DNA from: Chlorokybus atmophyticus
Taxonomy: Eukaryota > Streptophyta > Chlorokybophyceae > Chlorokybales > Chlorokybaceae
DNA: 64,000 nucleotides
Assembly: GCA_009103225.1 (NCBI GenBank)
Contig: RHPI01001037.1
Span: forward strand, 1,874,168 to 1,938,167
Direction: 5' to 3'
In this document: positions 11,901 to 25,000 of the stretch, one piece after another
How positions within the stretch are numbered: position 1 is the first letter of the stretch
Layout: each line of letters opens with the position of its first letter
Translations under genes and position numbers: made by a program
The notes under the pieces: model-generated
What the model was told of the DNA's origin: nothing
What the model saw: the letters and a program-made list of their open reading frames with translations, nothing else
The model's database searches: none

Positions 11901-14900
11901 GGCGTTCGTACTTGTAAGGTGGGTTCGTCGGCGGAGGCCCACTCTGCGGGTATGGTGCTCGGGGACTCCGTCTCGGACTCTGCAGCGCGGGTTGGTTGGT
12001 ATGTGGCAAGGCATGTGCTTCTGGTGTGTGGTCAAACAAGGTGAGTCACTGCTCACCTGAGCTCGAGATGCTCGCCAGCTGGCGCACGAGCTCTGCAGCC
12101 TCAGTGACTGGAATCACCCCTGAGAAGAATGTTGCAACACTCAGCGACGACACACTCATCACTTGTGCTGCGATCACGCAACACCACAATCTCGCATGTG
12201 ATCACACACCTGTCGGCGCCGACGCTTTGAACGCCTTCACCAACGCTCTCAATCCCGCACACGTGAAAGCCCCCCTCACCGGCGCAGGGCCCTCCTTCAC
12301 CGGCTCCGGCGGCTTCACCACACCAACAACACAATTACCACATGTACTCGTATCTCACACACATAGGACTATACATCCACCCAATCCCTTACCAGCAAGT
12401 AGTCGTTGGTGTCGACGGCGAACGCGACTCCGATTAGAGTGAGTCTGTACGGTAGGGGTCGCGCGGCTTGTATGGACTCCATCACGACGCCCATCGCGGC
12501 CGTGACGGCGTCGCACTCGGCGGCGTAACGAGCGTCGCCCCAACGACGCATGCACGCGTGAGCGCGGTGGGGGACGGAGATGAGGTCGCCGATGTATGAT
12601 GCGCCACGCCTGAAGTGGGTGGGTGGGTGCGTGGGCGTGAGCGTGGGCGTGCAGGTGCGCATGTGTAGATATGTGTGAGAATGCTTGCGTGTGTGCGTGT
12701 GTGTGGCATATGTGTGGCCCTACCGTGCGATGCGCTCCAGTGCGGCTGCCAAGGCCGAGTCCTCGCGCAAGCATGCGTCCCTCAGCTCCCCTTCCGCGGC
12801 CGCCCGGTTCAGGGCCGCCTGCTGCTGCTCGCTCGGGTTCGGGCCCTCGGGTCCCGACGATGGTGCGGGTGCCGGCAGAGGCGGCGGCTTGTTCAGCACT
12901 GATAGGGCGAGGTACAACGCCTGTACAGGAGAGCATTACACCGTTGGGGTGCGCTGCGTTGTGCACACGACTCAACTGTGTGTGACAACGCGGTACCTGT
13001 GCGAAAGAAGGAGCAGTTGTGCGCACATCTTGTAGCCACTGGGGCAGTACTACTCCAGGCTTGTTGAACTCTGCACATCAACTGTAAGCATCACCATGCA
13101 CGTTGCATTACCATTGCATGTACATACACACACACCAGCGGGGTCCACAGCAGCGCGAACATCGACGCATGTGACGCTCTCATTGACAGTGTCATCATCC
13201 GCAGCTCCCGCATAGAGTCCCCACTTAGCGCAAGCGTGTCCGCGCAGGGCTGCACACGAGGCAGCGTGGAGATCCACCTCATGTTGGACGAGGTTCATGA
13301 GATGGTTGTTAGTAGACTCAATGCGCTCATCGACAAACCCATCAGCCTCGCTAGCCTCGCGTGCAGCGTTAGCCTCCCGCAGCCTCCTATCACACACGTC
13401 CCACAGGGCGTCTCTGACCTCCTTAGCCTTGGTCTCCAGGTCCTGGCGGTCCTCGGGTTCCTCTCTGTCCTCCACCTTGTTGAACTCGTCCTGGAAGAAG
13501 GCGAGGACGTCCTGCTTCTCGTCGGGGGCGTTCACGAGGGTGAGGTACGCGTCTCTGGTCGCGGCGTAGTGGGCGGTGGTGGACGCGCGGTCGGCGCGCA
13601 CGCCGCGGAAGGATGAAGCCAACCCGGACAAGTACGCGCTCTCCGCCGCACGCCAACGATCAACAATCGCACCCGCAAACTCCTTGTCCAATACCTCGCA
13701 CGCGCGCGCTTGCATTGCAACCTCATCCTTCTTCTCATCCTTCTTCTCCTTGTCCTTTTTATCATCCCCACCCTTGCCCTTCTTCCCGTCCTTTACCTCC
13801 TTACCCCCTCCATCCTTGCTCTCCTTGGTCTCCTTCTCCTTGTCCTTCTCCTTCTCCTTCTCCTTGGCCTTGGCGGCGGCAGCGTCCTTGCCCTTGTTCT
13901 TGCCGTCGGCAGCAGGTACGCGGGGCTTGTCCTTCTCGGCCTCGGCGCGCGCGATGGCCTCGGCAGAGTCGCCGGCATAAGCCTCGGCTCGTGCAGCTGC
14001 AGCCTTTGCGCGTTCACAACTATCCTCAGCCTCTTTGGCAGCAGCCACTGTGCAGAGATACAGAAGCTCATTGCACGGATGCACTCGCACGCGTGCGCAC
14101 ACAACATCCCTTACGTGCGGTTTCTTGGGCTTGGAGGGATGTCGATGCGGCCTCCACGTTGGTCTGCGCGAGCGTGCGGGCGTCACTGGCGCGGGCAGAG
14201 GCGCTGTGGGCTTCTGTGGCTGCGGCCGCAGCCTCCGTGTGAGCTGCCTTGGCCGAGGCCAAGTGGGCCGCAAGAGTCTCCACAGACTTGGCCTGCACGA
14301 CCTGTTTGATGCAGACAGTCCAACAATCAGTCGCTCACACACATGGATGACGATCGCAATATCACTCAGCATGCGGCTAACGGATACTTGCCTCGACTGC
14401 AGCGGGGTCTTCCAGGAGCTCCAGCGCGCGCATCTCCACGGCCACGGCGGCGAGGAGGCGTAAAGCAGCCACATTGGTTGCCGCCAACGCCGTCGCAGCC
14501 GCCGCGGACGACGCCTCCGCATCCATCAACGCCTTGTCCGCCGCCTACACACAGCAGTCTCAAACTCGTCACTCTCACTGCACCCACCCAACATGCACAC
14601 ACAACCACACGCCCACACGCCCACACACCTCAGCGGCGGCAGCAGCGGCTTTGGCACGTGTTTTAGCGTCCATTATCTCCTTCACGCGCTTCTCGATGTC
14701 GGCATAGACGGCGTCTTCAGTTCCGTCGCAAGGAATTGATGTCGGGAGTTCCTGGAACTTGGCGAACCACGCCCCGAGCTCGGGAGCCCGCTCGACGTAC
14801 TCACCCAAACGCGACGTCATCAACGCTACGGCTGCAGAGGCCGGACCCTCCAACCTGTCCAACAACCTGAGCAGGTGTTCAGAGTGTTAGCAAGTATGCA

Positions 14901-14980
14901 CAGCCAGACACGAACACTTGAACAATTAAGCAAGCACATGAACTAACGCTCTCGTACGCTGTGTGCATGCTCACATGTGC

Positions 14981-15044
<64 letters not shown>

Positions 15045-18000
15045 CTGCAGGCAAGCACACGCACATACACGCGCACGCACGCACGCATACACAAATGGTC
15101 ACCATACTTGGCGTCGTTGGTTGGGGGCGGGTTGGTGTCGAGGTGGTACACCTTGTTGGTGACGGGGTCTTTGCGCACGCCAAGGGTGCGCCGCGCGAGG
15201 GCCGACTCATCCGCACTCGACAGCACGAACACCGCATCCAAACCAGACCTCAGGTCCTCATCCACAGCCTCCTAGAGTAACCGCAGTAACAGTTATTACA
15301 ACTTTCACGCATGCACACAGGCACAGAGTCCACAACCCACTCCTACCTCGTGCGGCGGCGGTGCCACGAGTGATGCCCGTGCTCTTCTCCTCGCATCCCA
15401 CTCGAGGTCTAATCCCGTCACCTCCCTCTCAAGCATCTCCGCCTGCTGCGCCGTGTGCGGGAAGTCATCCATCACCACACCATTGGACGGTGCAGGTAGC
15501 ACACGTAGCGCCTCAGCCACAAGACCCGCGAGGACATTATCGGGTACGCGTCCACCCGCCTGCGTGGCTTCGCGTGCAAGACGTCCGAGCTCCGAGGCCT
15601 CGTTGTCCATCGCGTTGGCCACAAGGGCCTTGGCGTCGATGATGGTGAGGCCGCATTTGTCGGCGAGGCGGCGGGCCAACGCGGACTTGCCGGCGCAAGG
15701 GGGACCGAGGATAGCGACCTTTGCGTCGTGCAAACGAAGCTCGGCTAATGCGACGGGTATGGCTTTTGGGTCTGCTGCCACAGCAAGCTCAGCAAGCACA
15801 GCACTCAACACCGCATGCTGCTTGTCGTTGGCGTTGTTGGTGGCGGTGTCAGTATTGTTGTCTTCTGTTGTTGGGACCTTCCACTCCCCCTTCAGGCGGA
15901 GGTACGCGCGCACTAAGGCCTGTGGCGGTGTTGGTTATTGCTGTGAGTGTGGGAAGGATAGAGAGTCTGTGTTGTAAACAAAGTGGCTCTCCTCACCTGG
16001 TCCATGGCCATCTTGACGGGGTCTTCCGCCTGCTCCTCGGCGTCACCTTTCATGGCACTCTCCGCACGCAACGGCTCAAGGAGTTCCAACCCAGCTGCAA
16101 GCACACACCAACGTCAAAGCTGTGCACCAACGACATTCGCTATGTTCTCACCAGTTCAACTACTACTACTCACCAACAAATGCCCCCTTCCATGATCGCC
16201 ACTCCAGCGCCGGCACCAGCTCCTTGCTCTTGTTGTTCTCACCCTCCTCCTCTTCAGTAGCACTATCACTGTTGTTGTTGTTGTCATTGGTGGCGGCGGC
16301 GGTGCCGGCGCGATCTCGCCAGTCTGAGACACGCTCGGCCAAGCCAACCAGCTGCATCACGAGGTGGCGACAGAGCTCGGTGCGCGCGGCCTCCTTGGCA
16401 CGACGCCTCGCATCCACCTCATCCACCCATAGTCTGAAGACCGTGGTGTATCGGTTGAGTGGACATGCAAGCGAAGCGTGCGAGCGTGTGGTTTGAGATT
16501 GTTTGAGCGCGTGTGCATATGCACGGACAGCCAAACACACGTGTGTGAGCATGCACATACGCGCGTTAAGCCAAACAAGTGGGCGCACAGTATGTGTACA
16601 TCGATGCGCATGCGTGTGCTTGCATGCACGTGTGTGTGCGTCCCTGCATTCGTGTGTGTTTGTCCTGTTCATACTTTCTTGCGAGTGCCGTTTCCCGCGC
16701 ATGTTCCTCTCTATCCATCCTCCACGTCTCCCTGTTCCGTCTCAGCGCTTCCTCCCATGCGGCATCCCGCGCAGCTCGCGCCTCCTCCTCTCGCGCCAGA
16801 CGGGCTGCGGCGGCGGCCTCGCGCTCGCTCTCGAGCGCCGATAACTCCGCAGCCTCAGCGGACTCCTCTGCCGTCACGGCAGCGTCCAATACTGAGGATG
16901 TGTCGGATGATGAGGTTGCGTCCGACAAGGCTGCCGCCGACAAGCCCTCGTCCTCTACCGCCTGTGGACGATGTGAGTGACCGCTCGCACACATGCACAT
17001 AGTGTGATAGCGACAGCGACACCACACACCCACCTTTCGGCGGCGTATCTCCCTTTCTGTTCTCTCTCCGGCCTCCTCCGCCTTGCGCTGCTTCACACGC
17101 GCCGCGTACGCCCGACCCTCCTGGTATGGCATGGGAGGATGAGAAGTCCACACCACAAGCGCAACGACAATAACGATAACAACATCATAATAATCACACG
17201 CACGCATACACACACATGCACACTCTCACGCATGCAAGCACGCACGCATGCGCGCATCCACATTGCGTACCTGCGCAGCGGCTTCCAGCTCCGGCAGTAC
17301 GAGCTCCTTGATTCTCATCAGGTGTTCCATGGGGGTGACATCCTTGAACCCTTGCGTGACATTCCCGTTGTTGCCATTATCCATGGCCGCGCCTGCGATC
17401 TTCGGGAGGATGGTGGTGGTGTTGCTGGCGTTGTGGTGTAGGAGGGCTGTCTCGAAGGCGCCGATCTCGTCCATGGCGCCCCTGCCCTCGACGACGTTGC
17501 GGACGTCCCTGCGTAGGCGGTTGCGGTCGGCGGCGGCGCGGGCACGACGCATCGCCTCCGCCTCCGCCGCCCGCCTGGCCTCCCGCTCCTTCCTCAGCAC
17601 CTCCGCCGCCTCCGCCTGGACTCGCACGCGGCCCTCCCTACGCGAAGCCATCACCTGGGGGGACGAGGAAAGTGAGGACAACGAAAAGGAGGGTGATAAG
17701 GCCGCAGACTACAATGCTCACCTGCAGGATCTGCGTGCGCTTGGGGGCGGGGTGGCTGACGCCAGGCGGATCGAGCAGCGGATGGTTGTGGCCGCCGCCG
17801 CCATCCTCCTCGCCTGCCACAGCCATTGGATTCCTTTTTGAACTTGAATCGATCGCCTTACTCCTTCCCCTCCTCCTCCTCCCCGCCCTGCGCCGCCGCC
17901 GCCGGCCCGCGGGGCGATGCCACGTGGTGGGGCGGCACTGCCAGTCTATTTTTGGAAACGCACTGCCAGGCGGTTCGTCCCGATCCCGATCCCGGCCCAG

Positions 18001-18123
18001 GTCCTCGTTCTCTACTTCGTGGTTTAAAATTAGGGTTTCAGGGTCTGCCTTTGGCTGGGGAGTTGGCTTGGGCGGCCGCAGCAGCGGCGGTGACTGGGAG
18101 GGGTGTGGTTGTTTGCGGCTCAT
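8987..18123 (-). CDS. CPC1: Axonemal central-pair protein CPC1/SPEF2 with degenerate adenylate-kinase domain
   Basis: A central-pair protein of motile flagella. About 22 exons join in frame to roughly 1,830 residues once one duplicated segment is discounted, close to SPEF2. Order: low-complexity N-terminus (18123-17722); Arg/Glu-rich coiled coils (17654-16675); an adenylate-kinase-like domain in exon 15919-15347, with a P-loop GPPCAGKS and VVMDDFPHTAQQAE where active kinases have DGFPRT, so phosphotransfer is doubtful; an Ala-rich coiled coil; a long exon (14047-13136) with a Lys/Glu/Asp tract and the SPEF2-like EVRDALWDVCDRRLREAN; then C-terminal helical exons to the TAG at 8987. No N-terminal calponin-homology domain is visible, so the start may be wrong (alternatives near 17826 or 17651) or upstream exons missed. 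The intron after 14392 has a GC donor. Exons near 9816-12938 occur twice. Confidence 0.85.
9816..11376. repeat. Direct duplication, copy 1 (CPC1 3' exons)
   Basis: This 1,561-base block matches 11378-12938 at an offset of 1,562. By eye I saw one difference, C at 10106 against A at 11668. It contains the equivalents of seven consecutive CPC1 exons and ends directly at a single N (11377). Only one copy is needed for a continuous reading frame. Confidence 0.9.
11378..12938. repeat. Direct duplication, copy 2 (CPC1 3' exons)
   Basis: Second copy of the block at 9816-11376, starting immediately after the N at 11377. Upstream CPC1 exons (minus strand) join this copy in frame, while the downstream exons join copy 1. 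This is what a scaffolder produces when two overlapping contig ends, perhaps from different haplotypes, are not collapsed. Confidence 0.9.
14986..15043. repeat. (CA)n microsatellite in a CPC1 intron
   Basis: An almost uninterrupted run of about 29 CA units lies in the intron between the exons ending at 15108 and starting at 14866 of the minus-strand CPC1 gene. It is the longest of the many CA/TG-rich tracts in introns of this window. Confidence 0.95.
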
Positions 18124-18871
18124 GAAGTCGGCTGGTGGTCCTTGCTTGCATGGTGAGGCGTTATGCGTGTTAAATGGCTTGCTTGACTGAATTGGACGGC
18201 TTTGGGTCGAATTGGTTGGGAATGCATGCTGCTTTGCTGTTCAATTTTCCCCACCCACGTGCAACCCTGGCTGAGTCCGCATGCATACAGCGCAAACGTG
18301 CAAAGTAGACCGGGAGTCGTCAATAACATACTCTATGCAGTGCTTGTATGTTTTACTGCATAACATACAGTGCCAATGCTAGCAGCAAGCACAAAGCGAC
18401 AGCAGCTGCTGCAGCTAACAGTTAAACCAACCATGCACACGTTGCCACTTGCGTTTTACACTCCTGCATGGATAAATAATGGCACGCTGCCGAGATCGTT
18501 CCCTTGACATGCTCTTACATGTGTTCACCGTTTGCTCATTGTTTAACAGGGTGCCACGCTACCATTGACAAGACTTTAAGCGACATCCGCCACCTACAAC
18601 TCACGCAGATGGTGAGAGCGTGGAGCAAACAGTCAACACATTGACTCGTCTCTCCGGTGCTTCCAACTTCTCGAGGAGCACATCCCAGGGACACATCACT
18701 GTTTGCGTGAACTCAAACACCAGGTGCGTGTGCGTGCATACGTGCGTGCCTGTTTGACTGGTGTCACGTTGCAAGCAATGAACCTTCATCAGACAGGCGA
18801 GGGGGTGAGCACGGTAACCGAGTTGCTGTGGTGTAAGCACGCACATTATCCGCTCTCACACAGCAACCGCA
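18124..18871. other. Divergent promoter region between CPC1 and PRP4
   Basis: Both genes start outward from this stretch. The CPC1 side has a telo-box-like TTAGGGTTT near 18028, just inside its first exon. At about 18636-18721 one plus-strand frame reads protein-like (LRCFQLLEEHIPGTHHCLREL) and ends in a good donor (CAG/GTGCGT), so it may be an upstream exon of PRP4 or of an unannotated gene. Nothing else is recognisable. Confidence 0.35.
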
Positions 18872-20723
18872 ATGGCGGCCGGCGACCATGAGAGCGCAGC
18901 GCTGGACGCCGGACGAGCGGCAGGCCGCATCAATGAGACCAGCGAGACAATGGATCTGCCGGAGGCCAGCAAAGCAGCGCAAGAGAAGCAGGTGCGTCGT
19001 TGTTGCTGTTGCTGTTGGCGTTGTTGTCGTTGTTAGTGGCTGTCGTCATCGTCATTGCTGTTGTTGCACTGTTCCTGTTGGTGTATACACTCACGCTATA
19101 CCAACGTATGTGTTTTGTGGCACTCACACGAGCAGGAGAAGATGATCAAGGAGTTTGCTGCGAGGCGCAAGCGGCGTGAGGTGGTGGTGCCCGTGAACGA
19201 CGCGCAGGTACGCGCGAAGCTGCGCGAGCTTGGCGAACCTGTCACGCTCTTCGGCGAGGGCATGATGGACCGTCGGGACCGCCTCCGCCGCATCATGGCC
19301 GACATCGAACTCGAGGTAGGTGAACAGAACAGTTGTCCTCAATGCAACACTGTCTCAATGAGGAACATTGTGAGAGTGTAATGACGCACACGTGCGTGGA
19401 GGCGCGCGCGCATACACCCACACCCGCACGATGACGCATACAACCAAACACACCCACCCAGACATAGACACACAGACACTCGCTCGCATGCACGAGCACG
19501 AGCGCGCAGGTACACACAGTTAACGCAAATGCTGCATTCAGGTGGCGCAGAGAGGGGAGTTGGATGGGGAGTCGACTTCGGATGAGGGTGAGGACTTCGA
19601 CGAGGACGACGAAGAGGAGGGCAGGCAGAAGCATCTGTTCTACACTGAGGGCACGCAGGACCTGCGTCAGGCGCGGCTGCGCTTTGCAGAGTACTCCATC
19701 CCGCTCGCCGCCGCCCGCCTCGCGCGCGCCAAGCGCGTGTACGCAGACCCAGATGAGGACCCCGACCAGGAGACCGAAGCCGTCCTGGCCACCGCGCGAC
19801 GGCTCGCTAATGGAGCAAGTGAAATTGGCGATGACAGACCCCTTGCAGCGTGCACGCTCTCCCCTGACGGCTCCACACTCGTCACCAGGTGGGTAGTTGC
19901 TCTTGATGATAGCATATTCGTCAGTGCACACCCGCAATCAACACTGTTGCTCTCTCATCATGTTGACATTGTCAAATGTCACACCATGTTAGCTAGCAGT
20001 GGTATGTTGTGACTTGGTCATGATGTGACAAGATGGTCGAGCATTTTTATCAAGTAAAGATGTAATCACTGTAATGTAGTTTAGAGCGACATGTTTTGAT
20101 GGCTGGGTGTGTATATGTCCCACATCACTCGTGCGTGCAGTGGCTGGAGCGGGTTGACCAAGCTGTGGTCTGTGCCACATCTAAAGAAGCTCGCTACTTT
20201 GCGCACGCATCAAGGTAAGGGCTTTGCTCACTTGAGTTGTGAATGTGACACATGCTGATGTTTGCGGTCATGTTGTGTGTTGCTTTCAGAGCGGATAACG
20301 GGCGTGGCGTTTCATCCTGCTCTCAACTCTGGGTTGCCTGCTGATGGGCCAGCCATCGCCACTGCCTCAGCCGATGCCACTGCGAAGCTATGGACCATGG
20401 ATGGTGCGTGAATTTGGTTGTTGTTTGCCAGTAACGTGTCCATTGCGTGCCAACATGTGTCTTGCATTGCAGGGACCCTGGTGCGTACCATAAAGGGTCA
20501 TCTGGACCGGCTCGGCCGTATTGTGTTCCATCCTATGGGGCAGCATGTCGCAACCACAAGGTGTGTGCACGCGAAGCACACTCCTTGTATGTCAGGTTCA
20601 TCCATTCATGCTGAGACTTGGGTTGTGAGTTTTTGACGTTCTGGTTTGCTTGCGGCAGTTATGACAAGACATGGCGCTTGTGGGATGTTGAAACCGGGAC
20701 TGAGTTGCTGTTGCAGGTGACAC

Positions 20724-20755
<32 letters not shown>

Positions 20756-21887
20756 GCCTGCGCGCGCATGCGCGCGCACACACACATGAATGACAGCCTG
20801 CATTGCGTGTGACCATACTCGTGTACAATGTTGTGCGATGTCTCAGCTTGCTTGCCATTTGCAGGAGGGTAGCAGTCGCGCGGTTTACTCTGTGGCTTTC
20901 CAGGTTAGTGCTGGTCAGTAATTGTACGTTGGACATCGGTGTAGTGGCATGCGCTCTTGCGTGCACATGTATGACCATGGTGCAGAGGGATGGTGCTCTT
21001 GCGGTGTCGTGCGGGCTGGATGCGCTCGGTCGCGTGTGGGACTTGCGAACGGGCCGCAGCATTGTCTTACTTCAAGGACATGTCAAGCCGGTATGTCTTT
21101 TTCTGGCACACATATGTTGGCTGCCTCATGTGCACGTCAGCAACCTCAAAGGACTGCAGCACTGGCTATGTTGTGTACGCTGGGCAGGTATTGGCAGTTG
21201 ACTTCTCTCCCAATGGCTATCATGTCGCCACTGGCAGCGAGGACCATGCGGTCAGTGGCCTTACGCTGTGAGAGTTAAGTGCAATTACTCCCCTCTGACA
21301 GTCTATGCTGCTTAACCACAGGTCAAGATATGGGACCTCCGAAAGCGACAGTGCATGTACACCATCCCAGCGCATGCGCACCTCGTATCCCAGGCAAGTG
21401 CTGCAGCCCAATGTCACATGCACCTTGCACAGCCTGCATAGGTTTTCTTATAACTTGCATTGCTCCTCGGTGCAGGTGAAGTTTGAGCCACGGGACGGTC
21501 ACTTCCTGGTCTCCAGCTCGTACGACAACACGGCCAAGGTACACACACAAGTTGGAACCCATCTGAGCTGATGGTTTGTGTTGGTGGTACAATGCTCACC
21601 AGGTCGTAACCTGGCATAGGTGTGGTCGTCGTTGGACTTCAAGCTGGTGAAGATTCTGGTTGGTCACGAGAACAAGGTGATGGACGTGGACGTCGCAGCA
21701 GGTGAGGGGCTGCATACACATTTGTGCAGGTCCTTGAATGAGTTGCAGTGCGCATATGCTCAAGTTTGTAGGTTTTGCAGAAGGTGAACATCTTGTGACT
21801 GTCTCATACGACCGCACTCTCAAGCTGTGGACACCTGAGGCCGACCAAGAAAAACCTGCTGGCGATGAGCCAATGGAAGAGGGTTAG
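18872..21887 (+). CDS. PRP4: U4/U6 small nuclear ribonucleoprotein PRP4 (WD40)
   Basis: This spliceosomal protein binds PRP3 in the U4/U6 di-snRNP. Fourteen exons (18872-18991, 19136-19315, 19542-19888, 20141-20214, 20290-20403, 20473-20560, 20659-20716, 20865-20903, 20986-21090, 21188-21250, 21322-21393, 21476-21538, 21620-21701, 21772-21887) read through in frame to about 506 residues. The N-terminal half holds the PRP4-type SFM motif ([18 protein letters not shown], then RRDRLRRIM) and an acidic segment. The C-terminal half has WD40 blades with typical endings such as [54 protein letters not shown] and [12 protein letters not shown]. Intron 11 has a GCAAGT donor at 21394. The gene is convergent with the coiled-coil gene, only about 165 bases apart. 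Confidence 0.95.
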
Positions 21888-22051
21888 GGCTAAGTGCAGA
21901 ACTGCCTAGCTACCTGAGGGAGTAGTTGTGTAGATCGTGGTATGTGTGCAACGTTGTTGTATCGTTCCCATCAGCCTGATTGCGACCCAAACAACTCCAT
22001 GACAGTGGTAAAGCTCCTCAGCATTGTATAGAGTACATGATACATACATAG

Positions 22052-25000
22052 CTAGTGGGAGTGTCTACTACCTGTCCTGCTAGATGAATATGCGGTGGCT
22101 GTAGGAGGTAAGTACGTATTATATTTATAATGCGAGCTGGTGGCTGAGTGCCCTGTTGCGGCGGACTGCACTGGAATGTCATCTTTGTGGCTATACAATA
22201 TGCGGGTCCCATCCGCAGGTGTGCTGGAAGATATTGTGTGCGTTGAATCCTTAGGCGCTGAGGTACTATATGACCTCTGCATCCAAGATGACAGTCAGGA
22301 GGTTGAATGATCGAGTAATGTCTCACAGCAAGTCGCACTACATGCACTTTATGTGATCCACAATAAGCATGAACTGGCCGGCAGTTTACGCACCTGCGCT
22401 TGCCGTGACGCTGTGACTGCATGGTTTTGTGCAATGGCTTCCTGTAGAGAGTGACACCATGTCAGCTGCAACTGTTGAAAACTTGTGGCAACATGGGAGG
22501 CACAAGGCAGCAGTGACGCCCTGGTTGTCAACAGCAGAATAGTGCATGAGTAGTTTGATGTGCAGTGTTAGAAGGCGCACCTGAAGTTTGGAAAGCTCGC
22601 AATGAAGAGCTGATATCTGCAGGTTTAGGGCCCACTCGTCTTCAGTTTCTGTTGGAGCTGTGGTCGGCGTGTGCCAGTCAGTATTGAATGTTGTCGTTTG
22701 GCTGCTGCTGGTTGGGAAACATGGTGGAGCAGAGTTCCATTCACTGTCCATGCCTCGAACAACAACCTCAGGCAGCCTGGTCGCTGATGCCTTGCCAGTG
22801 TCAATGGTGCTGACGCCAGGAAAGCCAGCTTTCTGCTTATGCAACTCACTTGGAAGCACTTTTGCATGCGCTTCACGCTCAGCAACCAACTCTCGTACTT
22901 GCTCGTGAGCATTGCGCAGTTGACTCAACTCCAGAGCCAAAGCATCCCTTTCTGTCTGCAGTTCCCGCAGAGTGTTGGCATGCGTGTGTTGCTGAGAAGC
23001 CCAGTGCTGTTGCGTTTGCTCAAAAACATTGCGCAATTCAACCAGCTCGGACTCAACAGCGTCCTTCTGCGTACGCAGCTCCCGCAGCGCACTCATGTGG
23101 GACTTCTGCTGCAATTCCAAACGCTGTTGCAACTCCTTGGTGGCTCTACGCAGCTGATCGACCTCAGACTCGAGAGCCTTGTTCTGCTCTTGAACCTGTT
23201 CACGCGCGCTCTTGTGCACCTCCAGTTGTGACGCCAGCTGCTGCTGCGCTTGTTCATGAGCCTCCCTCAGCTGCGCAAGCTCAAACTCCATGCTTACTCG
23301 GCATGCTACCAGTTCCTGTCATGCAAGCCAACGCTTAACACATTGAGGATTGCATCATGTAACAGCGTTACCTGTGCATGAGCAAAAGACCTACCTGGTC
23401 TGATACCTCTTTGTGGCACTGCGAGTCTGCCTCAAGCCGCTCACATGCGCCACGTACGTGCTGCACTTCCTTCTCATAGTTCTGCCGTTCCTTCAGCAGC
23501 TCTTCTCGAGCACTTGCAAGCTGCTGAGTGGTAGACTTCAGCTCCAGCCTTGCCTGAGGGTACCAAACGGAGTGAGTCTGTACAGTAACTAGACTTGCAC
23601 TGGAACATCCCCATAACACTAGGCTACAACTTGTGTGACACAGCATGCAAGAACAAGCTGGCGACCTGCTTGGCATCCGCCCTTAGTTGTTCAGCTTCCG
23701 CATGAGACTTGGAATGCTCGCTGAGCACTGCTGCATCAACCTGCGGAAACACGCAGATGTTGTCAACGCCATATGTCAACAACACCCTATGCGTCGGTTG
23801 TGAAGTCTGTTACGACATGCGGCTTGTGTGCACACCTCAGCATTTGATGTGCCAGCATTATAGGCAAGTGTGATTTACTAGCGACACATGTGCATGAGCC
23901 ATGTCCTGTGGTCCCATACCTCTCTGTGGAGCCGCAACTCTGCTTCAAGCCGCTCGCATGCGCTTCTTACGGACTGCAACTCCTTCTCGTAGTGTTGTCG
24001 TGCCTTCAGCAGCTCTTCTCGAACACTTGCCAGCTGCTGAGTCGTGGACTTCAGCTCCAAATTTGCCTGAGGGTATGAGACCTCATAACGGCAAGCTTGC
24101 GCTGGCCCATGGCCATGACACCTAATTGCAACTTGCAAAACATAGCATGCAAGATTGCAACATTGCTGGCCACCTGCTCAGCATCCGCCCTCAGTTGTTC
24201 AGCTTCAAGATTGGACTTGGAACGCTCGCTGAGCGCTGCTGCATTGGCCTGCAGTACCAAACACACGCGAGACGTCAGCAACAAAACACCCAAGGCCTGT
24301 TCTACACAAGTGTGACGTAATGTGCGCACTGAGCGCGCACCTCAGCAAATGCCTTCTGTTCCTGTATCAACCTAGACTCTGCGTCTGCCAGAGCAATCCG
24401 CAAGCCCTCCACCTGCTTTTGCATGTCACTCTGGCATGCTTGCAGAGCCTGTGAGGCATCGCAAGGCGCATCAGCCACACGCATGTAGACATCTGGCGTG
24501 AATGAGTTGCAAGCATGAGTCGAACCTTTTCATGGGCTTGCTTCAGAAAGTCTATGTGGCTGTCTCCTTCCACTTGTACACCGTGCAGGGAGTCAATCTG
24601 CGTTTGCAACTGCACCACATTCTGGCGTAGTTTCCTGATCTCCTCCTGGAGTTTCAGGACCTCCGCTTGCAAGACATCAATGCGAGCTTGCATCTGCTCC
24701 TTCTGTGTAAGCAGACTTGCTTGGAGCTCGTTCTCGCGTGTCCTTAGGGCTGCTTGTAGCGACTGCAGGCCTACCCTAAGATCAGTTTCCAATGCTCCTG
24801 CCGGTAGTGGATACTTGATAAGTCGACTGATATAATATAGGCAGCATCTACCATGTACACATGGCGGTATGTCTTACGCTGGGAGGCGAGATGCTCACTC
24901 TGTCGGCGCTCTTGGTTCTGCTTTTCCTCCAGCCGCGAGGTGTACATATCTTCCAGCTGCCAGCACCAGATTTATCAAGAAGACCGGCACACACACATGT

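Noticed and set aside
9816-12938. Genuine tandem duplication or LTR pair inside CPC1
   Set aside because: The copies abut exactly at an N, lack LTR ends and target duplications, and duplicate exons that the protein does not need.
14961-15280. Histidine/threonine repeat ORFs
   Set aside because: They are translations of the CA microsatellite in a CPC1 intron.
18636-18721. Protein-like exon on the plus strand with a good donor
   Set aside because: No acceptor, start or partner exon could be fixed and the minus strand also looks open; mentioned only within the intergenic entry.
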